Part shown: one piece after another, positions 17,430 through 26,029 of the stretch
Layout of the letters: the number at the start of each line of letters is the position of its first letter
Position numbering within the stretch: the first letter of the stretch is position 1
NCBI GenBank assembly: GCA_963717125.1
Contig: CAVQVG010000019.1
Span: 569,291-633,290 of the forward strand
DNA length: 64,000 bases
Direction: 5' to 3'
Origin: RYN-230 sp963717125
GTDB lineage: Bacteria; Actinomycetota; Actinomycetes; Streptosporangiales; Streptosporangiaceae
Position numbers and translations under genes: made by a program
The notes under the pieces: generated by a model
Seen by the model: the letters and a program-made list of their open reading frames with translations, nothing else
What the model was told of the DNA's origin: nothing
Databases searched by the model: none

Positions 17430-17435
17430 GCCGGG

Positions 17436-18080
17436 ATGTCGGCGCCCCTCGACGGCCCGGACCGGGCCGCCAGCGACCTGTGGGTCGGCGAGATCCGGGC
17501 GGTGCGCACCTTCCGGCTATTCCACGACGGGTCGCTGCTGCCGGTTGCGCACGGCAGCGTGCCGTGGTCCGACGGGCCGAACACCGCCCGTTGCGAGCGC
17601 GGCGACCACACGCCGGCCGCGCCCGGATGCTCGTGCGGCTTCTACGCCTACGGCACACTGCCCGCCGCGTCCCGGCATGCCCAGGCCAGGCGCGTACTCG
17701 CCGTGGTCGCCTGCTGGGGCCGGGTAATTCCGGGAACGCTCGGCCTGCGCGCGCAGCACGCGCGCATCGAGGCCATCTGGGTATCGCCTCGGGCTAAGAG
17801 GAGGTACGTGGCGCTCGTCCGCAGACGCTACCCGTCCGCCGCGCTCTACCGCAGCCGCCGGAAGATGATCCGCCAGCACCAGCCGACCCGCCCAGATTTC
17901 TACGTGCACCGGCAGCGTGACCGGCCCACGCGCCCCATTCCCGACCGGCTCAGCACCGGGGCCGAGAACCTGGCAGGCCGCCGGAGCTACATCGCCATCG
18001 CCGCGCTCGCCGGCCTGGTCTCGATCGGCGTAGGGCTCCTCATCACCGTCCTGTTGGTTTTGCTGCGTCACGCGATCTAG
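17436..18080 (+). CDS. Hypothetical protein with Cys cluster and C-terminal membrane anchor
   Basis: 214 residues. The N-terminal half contains GEIRAVRTFRLFHDGSLLP and a compact cysteine cluster in CERGDHTPAAPGCSCGFYAY. The latter resembles a recurrent actinobacterial family in which three cysteines precede a GxYA turn and may bind metal. A basic middle region (KRRYVALVRRRYPSAALYR) follows. A single hydrophobic helix lies at about 188-210 (GLVSIGVGLLITVLLVLLRH). Predicted topology is a cytoplasmic domain anchored by its C-terminal tail. It is paired with the 49-residue protein upstream. Function unknown. Confidence 0.65.
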   Translation: MSAPLDGPDRAASDLWVGEIRAVRTFRLFHDGSLLPVAHGSVPWSDGPNTARCERGDHTPAAPGCSCGFYAYGTLPAASRHAQARRVLAVVACWGRVIPGTLGLRAQHARIEAIWVSPRAKRRYVALVRRRYPSAALYRSRRKMIRQHQPTRPDFYVHRQRDRPTRPIPDRLSTGAENLAGRRSYIAIAALAGLVSIGVGLLITVLLVLLRHAI

Positions 18081-18199
18081 CTAAACCGAGGCCCACCGGC
18101 CACGCCGACGACGAACGCCTCCGCCGCATCATCGCCCTGTAGGGTTCCAATACCTCGTTATCATCTCTGACCTGCGACGTTATGGGTGGGCTGTGATCG

Positions 18200-18779
18200 T
18201 CATGCGGCCCGTTCGTACTCGTGGATCAGGCCGCCGCGGACCTGCCGGCGTCGGATCCGGGCCGCCGTCAGGTCGATGACGATGTCGTCGTAGTCTGGTG
18301 GCCGCAGGTTCCTGGCCCGGTGCGGGCGATGCTGGTTGTAGTGCGCGACGTATTCGTCCAGGACTGCCCGCAGGTGCCGCGGCCCAGCGATCAGCATCCG
18401 GTCGGTGCACTCGGCCCAGACGGTCCGTACCCACCTCTCGGTTGCGATGCGGCGCGGGCGGGATTCCCAGCCCCGACCCGGTAGCCGAGGCCCAGCAGCT
18501 CGCCCTTGATCCGCTTGTAGCCCCAGGCCGCACCGGCCTGGGCAGCAGCCGGGCCAGGGCGGCGAGCACCGCCCGGTCGGCCCAGTCCAGCCTCGGCCCC
18601 GGGTGCTGCCGTCGCAGCACCGCCACCTCCTGGCGCAGTGCCAGCAGCTCGGCATCCTTCGACGCCGAAGAACGCGCCAGCAGCGCCATCCAGCTGGCCA
18701 AGCGCAGGAACACCAGATAGATCATCCGTACTGTCACGAACAAGCGATCCTGCCAGGCACGGCTGCCCACCGTCGGCAA
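18200..18779 (-). pseudogene. Integrase-core (rve) transposase reduced by internal deletions
   Basis: The 5' part reads MIYLVFLRLASWMALLARSS, then DAELLALRQEVAVLRRQHPG, a well-known start of actinobacterial rve-type transposases. A short piece of the middle (WGYKRIKGELLGLGYRVG) survives in a second frame. The C-terminus survives in a third: TDRMLIAGPRHLRAVLDEY, YNQHRPHRARNLRPP and GLIHEYERAA. Most of the catalytic core is missing: about 580 bases remain of roughly 1.1 kb. The fragment lies alone, without visible terminal repeats. Confidence 0.75.
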
Positions 18780-18880
18780 ATCAGCAGATCAGTCGCCTTC
18801 GCGCCGTTTTGGAACCCTACAGGCTCCGGCCACCAACAGTGCGTCGCGTGGCCATTCAGTCAGGCTGTGCTGGTCTCATG

Positions 18881-20329
18881 TTACTGCCGGGCCCACTTCT
18901 GGTTGGCGGCACCGTTGCAGGTCCAGATCTCTACCGCCGTCCCATTCGCGGTGCCCGCACCGGTGACGTCCAGGCACAGCCCGGACTCGCGGCCGACCAC
19001 CGTCCCGTCGGAGTTGAGGTTCCACTGCTGGTTGGTACCGCCGTTGCAGTCCCAGATCTCCACCCTGGTCCCCGCAGCCGTCGCGTGGTTGGGGACGTCA
19101 AGGCACTTGCTGCCGTAGACCTGCAACTCGCCATTGGACAGGTAGGCCCACTGCTGGTTCGCGCCGCCGTTGCAGTCCCAGATGTCGAGCAGGGTGCCGT
19201 TGGCCGTGGACGCGTTGGGCACGTCCAGGCACCGGTTCGAGCCCGAGCCCCGCAGGACCCCGGACGTGCTCCCACTACCACCACCCCCGGCGTTGTTGCT
19301 GATGCCCCAGCCGTACTGGAGTCGGTCGAGCCCGGACTGGTTGGTGACGCTCACGGTCCCGTCGCTGTTGAGGGTCGTGATCGCGCACGAGGCGTTCTCG
19401 CAGGGCCCGGGGCCTGACGTCTGGGTGGTTCCCTTGACCCCCGTCCACAGGACCGAGCCCATGCCGAGGCTGCGCACGGTGTCGGTGATCGCGTACAGGT
19501 AGGAGATGTCGTTGGTGCCGTCCCGGGAACCGTCGTAGTTGACGCCGGTGTTCATCGGCACCCCGAACTCAGTCAGGACAGCCCGGCTCGAGTAGCCGCA
19601 CAGTTCACCCTCGAAGTCGCTGACCCACGCCGCCTCGGTGGTGTGGGAGTCACCGAACATGCCATAGATGTGGATCGACAGCAGCGTGCCGGACAGCCGC
19701 GAGTCCGCGCCCACGGCACACAGGTTCTGGTCGGAATACAGGCCCGGGACGATCACGCGGCTGCGGGGGACGCTGGGGTAGCGCGCCAGCCAGCTGGCTG
19801 CGAGGTCCGTGAGCTGGGTGGCGCTCATCGCGTACGGCTCGTTCATGATATCGAAGTAGAAGTTGCTGCTGCCGCCGTACTTGTTAATGACGGTGTCCCA
19901 CATCTGGTAGAAGGACGTCGTGTCGCTGACCGTGCCGCCTTGCAGCCAGGGGCAGATGATGACGTTCATGCCCAGCGCGGTGGCCGCGTCGAAGGCCGCC
20001 GTGTAGCTGTTCCACCACGTGGACGACGTGGTCGCCGCATTGATCCCGAACCGGACCGTGTTGGCCCCGAGGCTCTGGAACCCCTTCAGTATCGTGGTGG
20101 CCTTGGCGTAGGTGGTGGAGTAGCTGTCCGACTGCGAGAGCCCGACCGGGATGTTCGGGCCGGTGATGAAGTTATCGTTCGGGTCCGCCCAGTTCACTCC
20201 GTGGAACTGGCTGGTGGCCGCGAACGCGGGCCGGGCGGTCCCCAGCTGAACCCCGAAGTAGCCCAGCAGCAGGGCGAGCGCTAGGCCAGCCCCAGCGACA
20301 TCCCACAGCCGGCGTCTCCGCAAAGTCAT
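18881..20329 (-). CDS. Secreted glycoside hydrolase family 5 enzyme with C-terminal ricin-type lectin (CBM13)
   Basis: 482 residues. The N-terminus MTLRRRRLWD followed by a hydrophobic core and AFAATS is a secretory signal, with cleavage likely after Ala38. The GH5 barrel spans about 40-350. The acid/base Glu164 lies in DIMNEPY and the nucleophile Glu254 in VLTEFGVP; His220 in LSIHIYG also fits the fold. A Gly/Ser linker (NNAGGGGSGSTSG) leads to a beta-trefoil of about 125 residues with three repeats ending GGANQQWAY, GGTNQQWNL and GAANQKWAR. These QxW motifs are typical of CBM13. The likely role is extracellular hydrolysis of beta-1,4-glucan or mannan, with the lectin binding the polymer. 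No other carbohydrate gene is adjacent. Confidence 0.92.
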   Translation of the reverse strand: MTLRRRRLWDVAGAGLALALLLGYFGVQLGTARPAFAATSQFHGVNWADPNDNFITGPNIPVGLSQSDSYSTTYAKATTILKGFQSLGANTVRFGINAATTSSTWWNSYTAAFDAATALGMNVIICPWLQGGTVSDTTSFYQMWDTVINKYGGSSNFYFDIMNEPYAMSATQLTDLAASWLARYPSVPRSRVIVPGLYSDQNLCAVGADSRLSGTLLSIHIYGMFGDSHTTEAAWVSDFEGELCGYSSRAVLTEFGVPMNTGVNYDGSRDGTNDISYLYAITDTVRSLGMGSVLWTGVKGTTQTSGPGPCENASCAITTLNSDGTVSVTNQSGLDRLQYGWGISNNAGGGGSGSTSGVLRGSGSNRCLDVPNASTANGTLLDIWDCNGGANQQWAYLSNGELQVYGSKCLDVPNHATAAGTRVEIWDCNGGTNQQWNLNSDGTVVGRESGLCLDVTGAGTANGTAVEIWTCNGAANQKWARQ

Positions 20330-20930
20330 GTCTCCTCCGTCTGCTCAACCCGAATGGCAAAGTGACCTAGCTGTAGCTCCTTTGTTTGGTTGTGTCCATA
20401 CCTGTTGGGCAATGTCTGGCCTAAAACCGATCGCCGGTGCTCCCGCCTGGCCTGCGTGGCGCAGGGCGTGATCACCGACTTGAAGCTTTCAAAGTTCCGG
20501 TGTGTCACCCAGCAGCGAGATCGACCTCTCCATGATCACCTGCGACGCCCACGGCGATCCGGCCCGCAGCCGGGAACTGGCCCGGATGCTGGCCGCCAGC
20601 AAGATCGACGGCCTGCTCGTAAAAGTAGGGGCTTGCGTCCTGGCTGGGCGATGCCCAGGACGAGCCGGGAGGGCAGGACGGGATCAGGAGTGCGGGAGCG
20701 GTGCAAGCGGTCGTGGGCCTGTCCGTTTTAGTAGCCGATGGGCAGGCCGGCATAGTTTTCGGCCAGGCCCGCTGCAGCGGCCAGGCTCGGCGCCGACTGG
20801 CACACGGTCCGAGAAGGCTGGCTGCTCTGGCAGTCGTCGCTGAGCAGTCGGCTCAGGAACTGACCGACCGCATCATCCCCTCGCGCGGGCTTGCGCGCCG
20901 GGGACCGGGGCGGCCCGCAAATCCGCAGGC
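20330..20930. other. Region upstream of the GH5 gene, no supported gene
   Basis: About 600 bases. The part next to the GH5 start must hold its promoter, but no clear operator palindrome is seen. A plus-strand frame from 20502 contains MITCDAHGDPARSRELARML, which looks protein-like but could not be assigned and soon degenerates. The rest probably consists of insertion-sequence debris, given the transposase tail at 20931. Confidence 0.35.
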
Positions 20931-21041
20931 CTGCGGACCCGCACCGTCCAGCGGCTCCTCGCCCTCAACACGATCATCTGGTTCAGCTGGCTCATAGACG
21001 CACCCGTCAAACGCTCCCTGACCGCCTACGACCACGTCTAA
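20931..21041 (+). pseudogene. C-terminal scrap of a DDE transposase (IS982/IS5-like)
   Basis: A 36-residue open frame ending in a TAA reads TRTVQRLLALNTIIWFSWL and then DAPVKRSLTAYDHV. Tails of the form LLAL-IW-N...P(V/I)xRSLxAYDH close IS982/IS5-like transposases. The upstream transposase body is absent. The stop overlaps the 3' end of the convergent NmrA-type gene by four bases. Confidence 0.5.
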
Positions 21042-21952
21042 CCAGCCCTCATGTCCCGATCTAGGTAGGCGGCTACCGGTTCGGCTCCGTCAGCGGCGAG
21101 CCAATGTCCGAATGTGAGTAGGCCGGCGTGCTGGTCTCGCAGGCCGGGAATGTCAGCGCGCGGAGGTTCGAGGTTGTAGAGGCGTTCCAGCGCCGCGGCG
21201 CGGTCGGGGTCGGCGCGCCGGATTTCCTCGATCGGTATCTGGCTGTAGCGGATGGGCCGGTCGAGGGCGGTGGTCATGGCGGCGGCGATCTGGGGGACGG
21301 TCAGTTCGTCGCCGGCCAGCTCGAATGCCTGGCCGGCATACCGGCCGGGGCTGGCGAACGCGATCGCGGCGAACGCGCCGATGTCGCGCACGGCGATGAG
21401 CTGCTCCACGACGTTCGGCGGCGCGGGGGTCCGGATCGTCCCGTCCGGCTGAAGGCCGCGTCCCGGGCCGGCGTAGTTCTCCATGAAGCCGACAGGCCGG
21501 ATGATCGTGAACGGCACCCCGGACGCGGCGAGCTGCTGTTCGAGGGCTTGCTTGGGGGCGTGCAGGGGGCTCAGGCCGAGGTTGGCGCCGAGCCCCGAGG
21601 AGTACACGAGATGGCCGATCCCAGCGGTGAGCGCGGCGTTGATGACGGTGCGGCCACGGGTCAGCTCGCTGCCGGGACCGAGGCCAGGGGTCAGCTCAGG
21701 GGACATGAACCCCGGCTGGTAGAGGAACAGGCCGTGAGCGCCGTCGAGCGCGGCCTTGATCGCGGCGGCGTCATCGAGGTCGCAGACGGCCACCTCGGCG
21801 CCGGCTGCGGCCAGCTCTGCGGCCCCCGCACTGCCGGGATTGCGAACGAGCGCGCGCACCGGCCAGCCGCGCTCCAGCAGCGCGGTGGCGGCGGCCCGGC
21901 CCTGGCGTCCGGTCGCGGCAGTGACGACGATGGTGCGGCGCGGCGTGGTCAT
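21038..21952 (-). CDS. NmrA-like NAD(P)-binding protein
   Basis: 304 residues. The N-terminal Rossmann motif is TIVVTAATGRQGRAAATALL (TGxxGxxG type), followed by ALVRNPGSA, which suits NADP(H) recognition. The middle has SSGLGANLGLSP, where the catalytic Tyr of true SDRs is not evident. This matches NmrA/HSCARG-type redox sensors and atypical reductases. The C-terminal part (RPVGFMENY) is typical of the family. It is transcribed away from a TetR gene, with two operator-like palindromes in the 72-base gap. It is therefore probably repressed by that TetR and may act in stress response or on an unknown carbonyl substrate. Confidence 0.88.
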   Translation of the reverse strand: MTTPRRTIVVTAATGRQGRAAATALLERGWPVRALVRNPGSAGAAELAAAGAEVAVCDLDDAAAIKAALDGAHGLFLYQPGFMSPELTPGLGPGSELTRGRTVINAALTAGIGHLVYSSGLGANLGLSPLHAPKQALEQQLAASGVPFTIIRPVGFMENYAGPGRGLQPDGTIRTPAPPNVVEQLIAVRDIGAFAAIAFASPGRYAGQAFELAGDELTVPQIAAAMTTALDRPIRYSQIPIEEIRRADPDRAAALERLYNLEPPRADIPGLRDQHAGLLTFGHWLAADGAEPVAAYLDRDMRAG

Positions 21953-21980
21953 TGGCTTCCTTCCCCGCAGGCCGTAGAAT

Positions 21981-21996
21981 CGGGCTTATCAACCCG
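21981..21996. promoter_or_regulatory. Operator-like palindrome, distal copy
   Basis: The 16 bases cgggcttatcaacccg form an imperfect palindrome of the same form as 22008-22023, offset by 27 bases. It lies in the divergent promoter between the NmrA-like gene (start 21952) and tetR (start 22025). Two similar sites suggest two repressor dimers. Confidence 0.5.
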
Positions 21997-22007
21997 CTTA
22001 CACGATA

Positions 22008-22023
22008 CGGGTTCGTGAACCCG
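22008..22023. promoter_or_regulatory. TetR operator candidate, proximal copy
   Basis: cgggttcgtgaacccg has perfect 7-base arms and a 2-base spacer. It ends one base before the annotated tetR start, so it could block both promoters and repress tetR itself. This is the usual arrangement for autoregulated TetR repressors with a divergent target. Confidence 0.65.
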
Positions 22024-22024
22024 T

Positions 22025-22702
22025 TTGCCAATGATGTCTGACAGCCGCGATCCCCGCCCTCCGTTGCGAGCCGACGCGGCGCGTAACCGCGCCCGCGTGC
22101 TCGCCGCCGCCGAGGAGTTGTTCGCCGAGGAGGGGGCTCACGCGCAGTTGCTTGACATCGCCAAGCGCGCTGGGGTCGGCGCCGGCACCGTGCACCGGCA
22201 CTTCCCGACCAAGGAAGCGCTGTTCGCAGAGGTCATCGCCGCGCGCACGACAGAGCTGCTCGACCAGGCCGCCGCACTCCCAGCGGACCGCGGCCCCGCC
22301 CAGGCGTTCTTCGCGTTCTGGGCGCTGGTCGTTGAGCAGGCCCACCGCAACGCGGCGCTGTGCGACGCGTTCACGCCGGGCACCGCTCAGCAGCTACGCA
22401 TCCCCCAGACGCTGCGAGCCCGGTTCGAGCGCACCCTCGCCGACATGCTCAAGGCCGCGCAAGCCGCAGGCGCCGTCCGCGCCGACCTCGACGCGAACGA
22501 CGCGATAGCGCTGCTGTCCGCGTCGGTCGCCGCCGACCAGCGCCGCGAACCCCGCGGTCAGCCAGGACGACTGGCCGGCATAGTGGCCGACGCCCTGCGG
22601 CCGTCCGCGCAGCCGTCAACAGCCTCTTCCGCTGCACGGACCCCGCCCGGCGTGTCGCCGTACCCGCCTCCTGCCAGCGCTGATTACCGATCAACGATCT
22701 AG
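22025..22702 (+). CDS. TetR/AcrR-family transcriptional repressor
   Basis: 225 residues. The N-terminal HTH matches TetR: RNRARVLAAAEELFAEEGAH, then DIAKRAGVGAGTVHRHFPTK, with GVGAGTVHRHF as recognition helix. The ligand-binding half is helical and ends in a Pro/Ser-rich tail of about 30 residues beyond the normal domain (about 195 residues is usual). The start may be Met4 (MSDSRDPRPPL). It is divergent from the NmrA-like gene, with paired operators between them, so autoregulation and repression of that gene are likely. The inducer is unknown. Confidence 0.9.
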   Translation: MPMMSDSRDPRPPLRADAARNRARVLAAAEELFAEEGAHAQLLDIAKRAGVGAGTVHRHFPTKEALFAEVIAARTTELLDQAAALPADRGPAQAFFAFWALVVEQAHRNAALCDAFTPGTAQQLRIPQTLRARFERTLADMLKAAQAAGAVRADLDANDAIALLSASVAADQRREPRGQPGRLAGIVADALRPSAQPSTASSAARTPPGVSPYPPPASADYRSTI

Positions 22703-22709
22703 CAGCCCA

Positions 22710-23396
22710 ATGCCCTGCGCGGCCAAGCCACGCCTGCCAGCACGGACCCCACACGAGCACCTGTGCGGCTCTACCGCCACCGCGACGCGGGAGGGTCAGC
22801 TGTGCCGCAGCTCGAACCAGGTCACCGTGCCAGAGCCTGGAGCGGACCCGGCCCGCCAGCGGCTGATGTGGTTCATGCTGTTCGGGGACCAGCCACAGGT
22901 GGCAGAGCTGGCGCGTACAGGTCAGGCCCGCTTGTCGGAGCTGCCCGGCCTGGACCTGGTGCCGCCGGAGTGGCTGCACCTGACTACCCTGATCGCCGGG
23001 TTCGTTGACGAGATCGCGCCTGAGCAGGTCGAAGCGATGGCCAGCCATGCTCGCCGCCTGCTGGCGCGCCAGCGGCCAGTGCCGATCACACTGGGGCGTG
23101 TCCTCTATCATCCCCGGGCGATCATGCTCGACGCGGGGCCGGCTGCATCCCTCAAGCCGGTTCAGCGCGCGGCCCAGGAGGCCACGCGAGCTGCCACCGG
23201 GCGCGACGGCAGGCTGCACACCGAGCCGTGGACTCCGCACATCACCCTGGCGTACAGCAACATGGCTGGCCCGGCGGCCCCGGTGATCGCGGCTCTCGGG
23301 CGGCAGCTGCCCCGGCGGGAGATCACCATTAGCTCTGTCAGCCTGATAGCCCAGGCCCCGAGCAACTGTGGACCTGGCATCCAGTGGCGCAGGTGA
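22710..23396 (+). CDS. 2'-5' RNA ligase / 2H phosphoesterase family protein
   Basis: The two family motifs are HLTTLIAG (around residue 93) and HITLAYS (around residue 176), each giving the His-x-Thr of the 2H phosphoesterase active site. These proteins hydrolyse cyclic 2',3' or 2',5' phosphodiester bonds or join RNA ends; the physiological substrate is rarely known. The first 39 residues look unstructured, and homology starts near RQRLMWFMLFGDQPQV. A GTG at 22827 (VPEPGADPARQ) is therefore a better start than 22710, giving about 189 residues. It follows tetR by seven bases and could be co-transcribed. It converges on the MurL-like gene, with a stem-loop between. Confidence 0.8.
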   Translation: MPCAAKPRLPARTPHEHLCGSTATATREGQLCRSSNQVTVPEPGADPARQRLMWFMLFGDQPQVAELARTGQARLSELPGLDLVPPEWLHLTTLIAGFVDEIAPEQVEAMASHARRLLARQRPVPITLGRVLYHPRAIMLDAGPAASLKPVQRAAQEATRAATGRDGRLHTEPWTPHITLAYSNMAGPAAPVIAALGRQLPRREITISSVSLIAQAPSNCGPGIQWRR

Positions 23397-23451
23397 GCTT
23401 CGGGACCGAACTGCCGGTAGACGAGGCTAAGTAGCTTTCGTCCGGTTCGGC

Positions 23452-23478
23452 CCGGGCTGGCGCCTGCATGCAGCCCGG
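23452..23478. terminator. Bidirectional terminator-like stem-loop
   Basis: Arms ccgggctg (23452-23459) and cagcccgg (23471-23478) enclose an 11-base loop. It lies in the 94-base gap between two convergent genes (stops at 23396 and 23491), where a shared terminator is expected. Confidence 0.55.
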
Positions 23479-23490
23479 CTATGGCTGATG

Positions 23491-24909
23491 TTAGTGGTGT
23501 GCTGCCTGGCGGATGCGTGTTTTGAGGGCGGGTGGCATGAGGCTGTCGTTTCCCCAGTCGGTGAGCAGGGCGTCCAGGGGCCGGGCGGTGGTGACGGCGG
23601 GGTTGTGCAGGCAGCTGGTGAGGGCTGGGACGTCACTACTGGGGTGCTTGTGGCCGATGGCCTGGATGGCTGCCCTGACTTCTTCTTCGGTGCCGGTGCA
23701 TTCGAATGGTTTTGTCCCGGAGAGCCCGGCCATGCGCTCATAGAGTTCTGTGAGCCCGGGGTTGGCGAACATGTCGCCGCCGGTTTTCTGGATGGCCAGG
23801 TCATGTCCGAACAGGGCGGATGTAGCGAGGAAAACCCAGGCGCATTTGGCGCAGGTCCGGCACCAGCCGTTCCCTTTCGTGCGGTTGCAGCTTGAGGTGT
23901 TCAGGTACGCGTCGATACGACCTGAGAGTGACTGGATTATCTGGAGTTCGAAGAGCGGTCGCAGCGGGCTGCTGTAGACAGGCGCGCCGGGGAGCCACTG
24001 GCTGCGGTAGGTACTCAGGGCGGACTCGAATTCGTGGCTCTTAGTCCATTGGTGATTGATGGGCTGCCCGAGGTAGGACTCGACGTTGGGTTCGTCGTCA
24101 CTGCGGGAGTTCCCGGCCAGGACCAGTTCGCTGCCGCGCAGGTGCCCGGCGAGCAGCGCGGCTACCGCTAGGTAGGCGGAGTAGGGGGTGTGCCCGTTGG
24201 GGTGGTTCGCGGCGTTGAGGGCGAGCAGTTCGGGGAGAATGTCACGGTGGACTTCCAGGATCCTGCCGCCAGCGGTCAGTGATTCAGCCAGGCTGCGCTG
24301 GCGGGAGGTGGGGTTGTAGAGGAAGAAATCAGTGGGCGACGTGCTGGTTTCCCGGGCGGCGAAGGTGAGGGCGAGTGAGTCCTTCCCGCCGCTGAACATG
24401 ATGAGCGGCGGCACGCTGGCTCTGCGGGGAGGGGCCTGCTGTGAGGCTTCTGCTGCGGGGCTGGCTGGCGCGGCCGGGCCGGGCGGTGCGGCGATCTGCA
24501 GGAAACCGGGTTCGGTGAAGTTGATGTTGTTGCGGTAGAAGAATTCTCCCATCGCTTTGGGCCAGAAAGCCTGCCACCAGGCTAGTTCCGCTTGGTCGTG
24601 CGGCGGGAGGGCGACTTCTATGACCGGGCTGCAGAACGCCTTCCAGTAGGAGAATGCCTCGACAATGGCCAGGGCTCGGATGAGGCGCTGCGCGGTAGGG
24701 CTATGCGCGAGGACCGCTTCGTCTGGCCGCAGACCTGTGAGTTCCACGGCAGGCTCGAACGTTGCCGTGCCGCAGGTGAACTGGAATTCAAGCCGTACCG
24801 CATCGCTGCCGCAGATGGCGCGGGCGGCGTCGATGCGGAAGACGGGATAGGTCTTCCGCAGCTGCCCGATTTGCGGTTGGAAGTTGACATCGGTGGCCAG
24901 AGAGTGCAC
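23491..24909 (-). CDS. murL: MurL-like protein: UDP-N-acetylmuramoyl-L-alanyl-L-glutamate epimerase family
   Basis: The open frame extends upstream, but GTG 24909 (VHSLATDVNFQPQIGQL) gives a 472-residue protein of the right length. It starts 29 bases after the stop of the preceding gene. Family features are the YWKAFCSPVIEV and GEFFYRNNINF blocks, the PP-loop-type ATP site MFSGGKDSLALTF, and NGHTPYSAY. The sequence continues with SRSDDEPNVESYLG, NHQWTKSHEFE, the cysteine cluster SSCNRTKGNGWCRTCAKC, and GTKPFECTGTEEEVRAA. MurL uses ATP to invert L-Glu in UDP-MurNAc-L-Ala-L-Glu, giving a D-Glu route for peptidoglycan that needs MurD2 instead of MurI. No MurD2 is in this window, so another carboxyl-epimerisation substrate is possible. 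The assignment is from remembered motifs, not a search. Confidence 0.65.
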   Translation of the reverse strand: MHSLATDVNFQPQIGQLRKTYPVFRIDAARAICGSDAVRLEFQFTCGTATFEPAVELTGLRPDEAVLAHSPTAQRLIRALAIVEAFSYWKAFCSPVIEVALPPHDQAELAWWQAFWPKAMGEFFYRNNINFTEPGFLQIAAPPGPAAPASPAAEASQQAPPRRASVPPLIMFSGGKDSLALTFAARETSTSPTDFFLYNPTSRQRSLAESLTAGGRILEVHRDILPELLALNAANHPNGHTPYSAYLAVAALLAGHLRGSELVLAGNSRSDDEPNVESYLGQPINHQWTKSHEFESALSTYRSQWLPGAPVYSSPLRPLFELQIIQSLSGRIDAYLNTSSCNRTKGNGWCRTCAKCAWVFLATSALFGHDLAIQKTGGDMFANPGLTELYERMAGLSGTKPFECTGTEEEVRAAIQAIGHKHPSSDVPALTSCLHNPAVTTARPLDALLTDWGNDSLMPPALKTRIRQAAHH

Positions 24910-24938
24910 GTGCGGGAGGTTACCAGGCCCGCTGGAGC

Positions 24939-25810
24939 CTACAGGGATGTGCTGCCCAGGTTGCCGCCGCCCACCTGGTAGTGCTCGTAGATGTCGCGCT
25001 GCCACAGCCTGGTGGCCTGGAACACTGTCCGCGCTGATAGCAGGGCGCTGGTTGCAGTGCCCAGGGGCAGCGTGGCGGGGGCTGCTTCCAGCGCGGCCAC
25101 GCGGAAGAGCATGGGAGTGTCCCGATGCCACGTCATCGCGGATGTGCTGACGCACAGGTGCCAAGATTTGCGGGTCGATGCCGTAGATGGCTTCCCAGGG
25201 CTGGTAGGGGTCGCCTTCCTGCTCGTAGACGCCCGGATCTACTTCCAGCGTTGCCGACCCGGCGAGATAGTCGAGGATGGACTGGTGGGCGAGACGGTAT
25301 TGCAAGGCGATGAATGCAGCGGTGGAAGTGAGCGGTGTTGCCTGCTGGATGTCGGATGCAGGCACGCCCCAGCGGGTCAGGGTTTCCATGAAGTAGCCCT
25401 CGTGGGCGGCTTCGCCGGTCACAAAGTCGCGGATGAGGTTGAACATGGCCGGGATCCACGCTCGCCTGGCCACTTGCCACAACCTCACGCCAGGGCCACT
25501 GGCCAGGCTGCTTGTGGGTGCGCCACCGGGTGATCCTGGTGTAGAGATAATCGCAATACAGGCTGGTCGGAACTAACTCCCCCGTAATGGGAAGATCGAA
25601 TATCGCGCCCCGTTCGTGCAGTTGCCGTATCAGCGCCGCATCCTCGGCGGTGGGAGCTGCTTCGTTAAGCGGAAGGCGGCCTGTCAGCTGCGGGGCGAGC
25701 GCCAGCAGTGGGTTAGCCTCGCAATCGGCCAGCGGAAACTCGACGCCATCTAGCGCACATATAGGAGGTTGCGTAGTAACCCGGGCATCAGCCGGAAGTA
25801 AAGGATGCAT
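24939..25810 (-). pseudogene. Haem-oxygenase-fold (diiron oxidase-like) protein, apparently frameshifted twice
   Basis: Three minus-strand frames join into about 290 residues. The first (from Met 25810) runs MHPLLPADARVTTQPPICAL to the YCDYLYTRITRW region. The second continues RRAWIPAMFNLIRDFVTG, EAAHEGYFMETLTRWGVP and QPWEAIYGIDPQILAP. The third continues TWHRDTPMLFRVAALEAAP to a TAG at 24939-24941. Frame changes lie at about 25480-25520 and 25130-25136. The helical pattern, with Glu and His in GEAAHE and Asp/His in RDD(V)TWH, resembles TenA/haem-oxygenase-like diiron oxidases. Such enzymes often oxidise amino acids or fatty acids in natural-product pathways. It sits directly upstream of the MurL-like gene and would form an operon with it. 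Confidence 0.55.
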
Positions 25811-26029
25811 ACCCGGAATTGTGCCACCTTTTGTAGCTCTCCGCGCCGGTATGACTGCTGTAAGTGTGGGGCCTCGGGGATGCCATGACCGACGGCCGGC
25901 CATGAACCTGATCTCCCGCGGGCCTGCTGAGTACGGGCAAAGCCGCTGACCAGCCGACCAGCGCTAACGACCCGCACAACAGCGGGTACACCCGAGGTAC
26001 AAGCCAGCTCCACCGCCAGGGCAAAGCTG

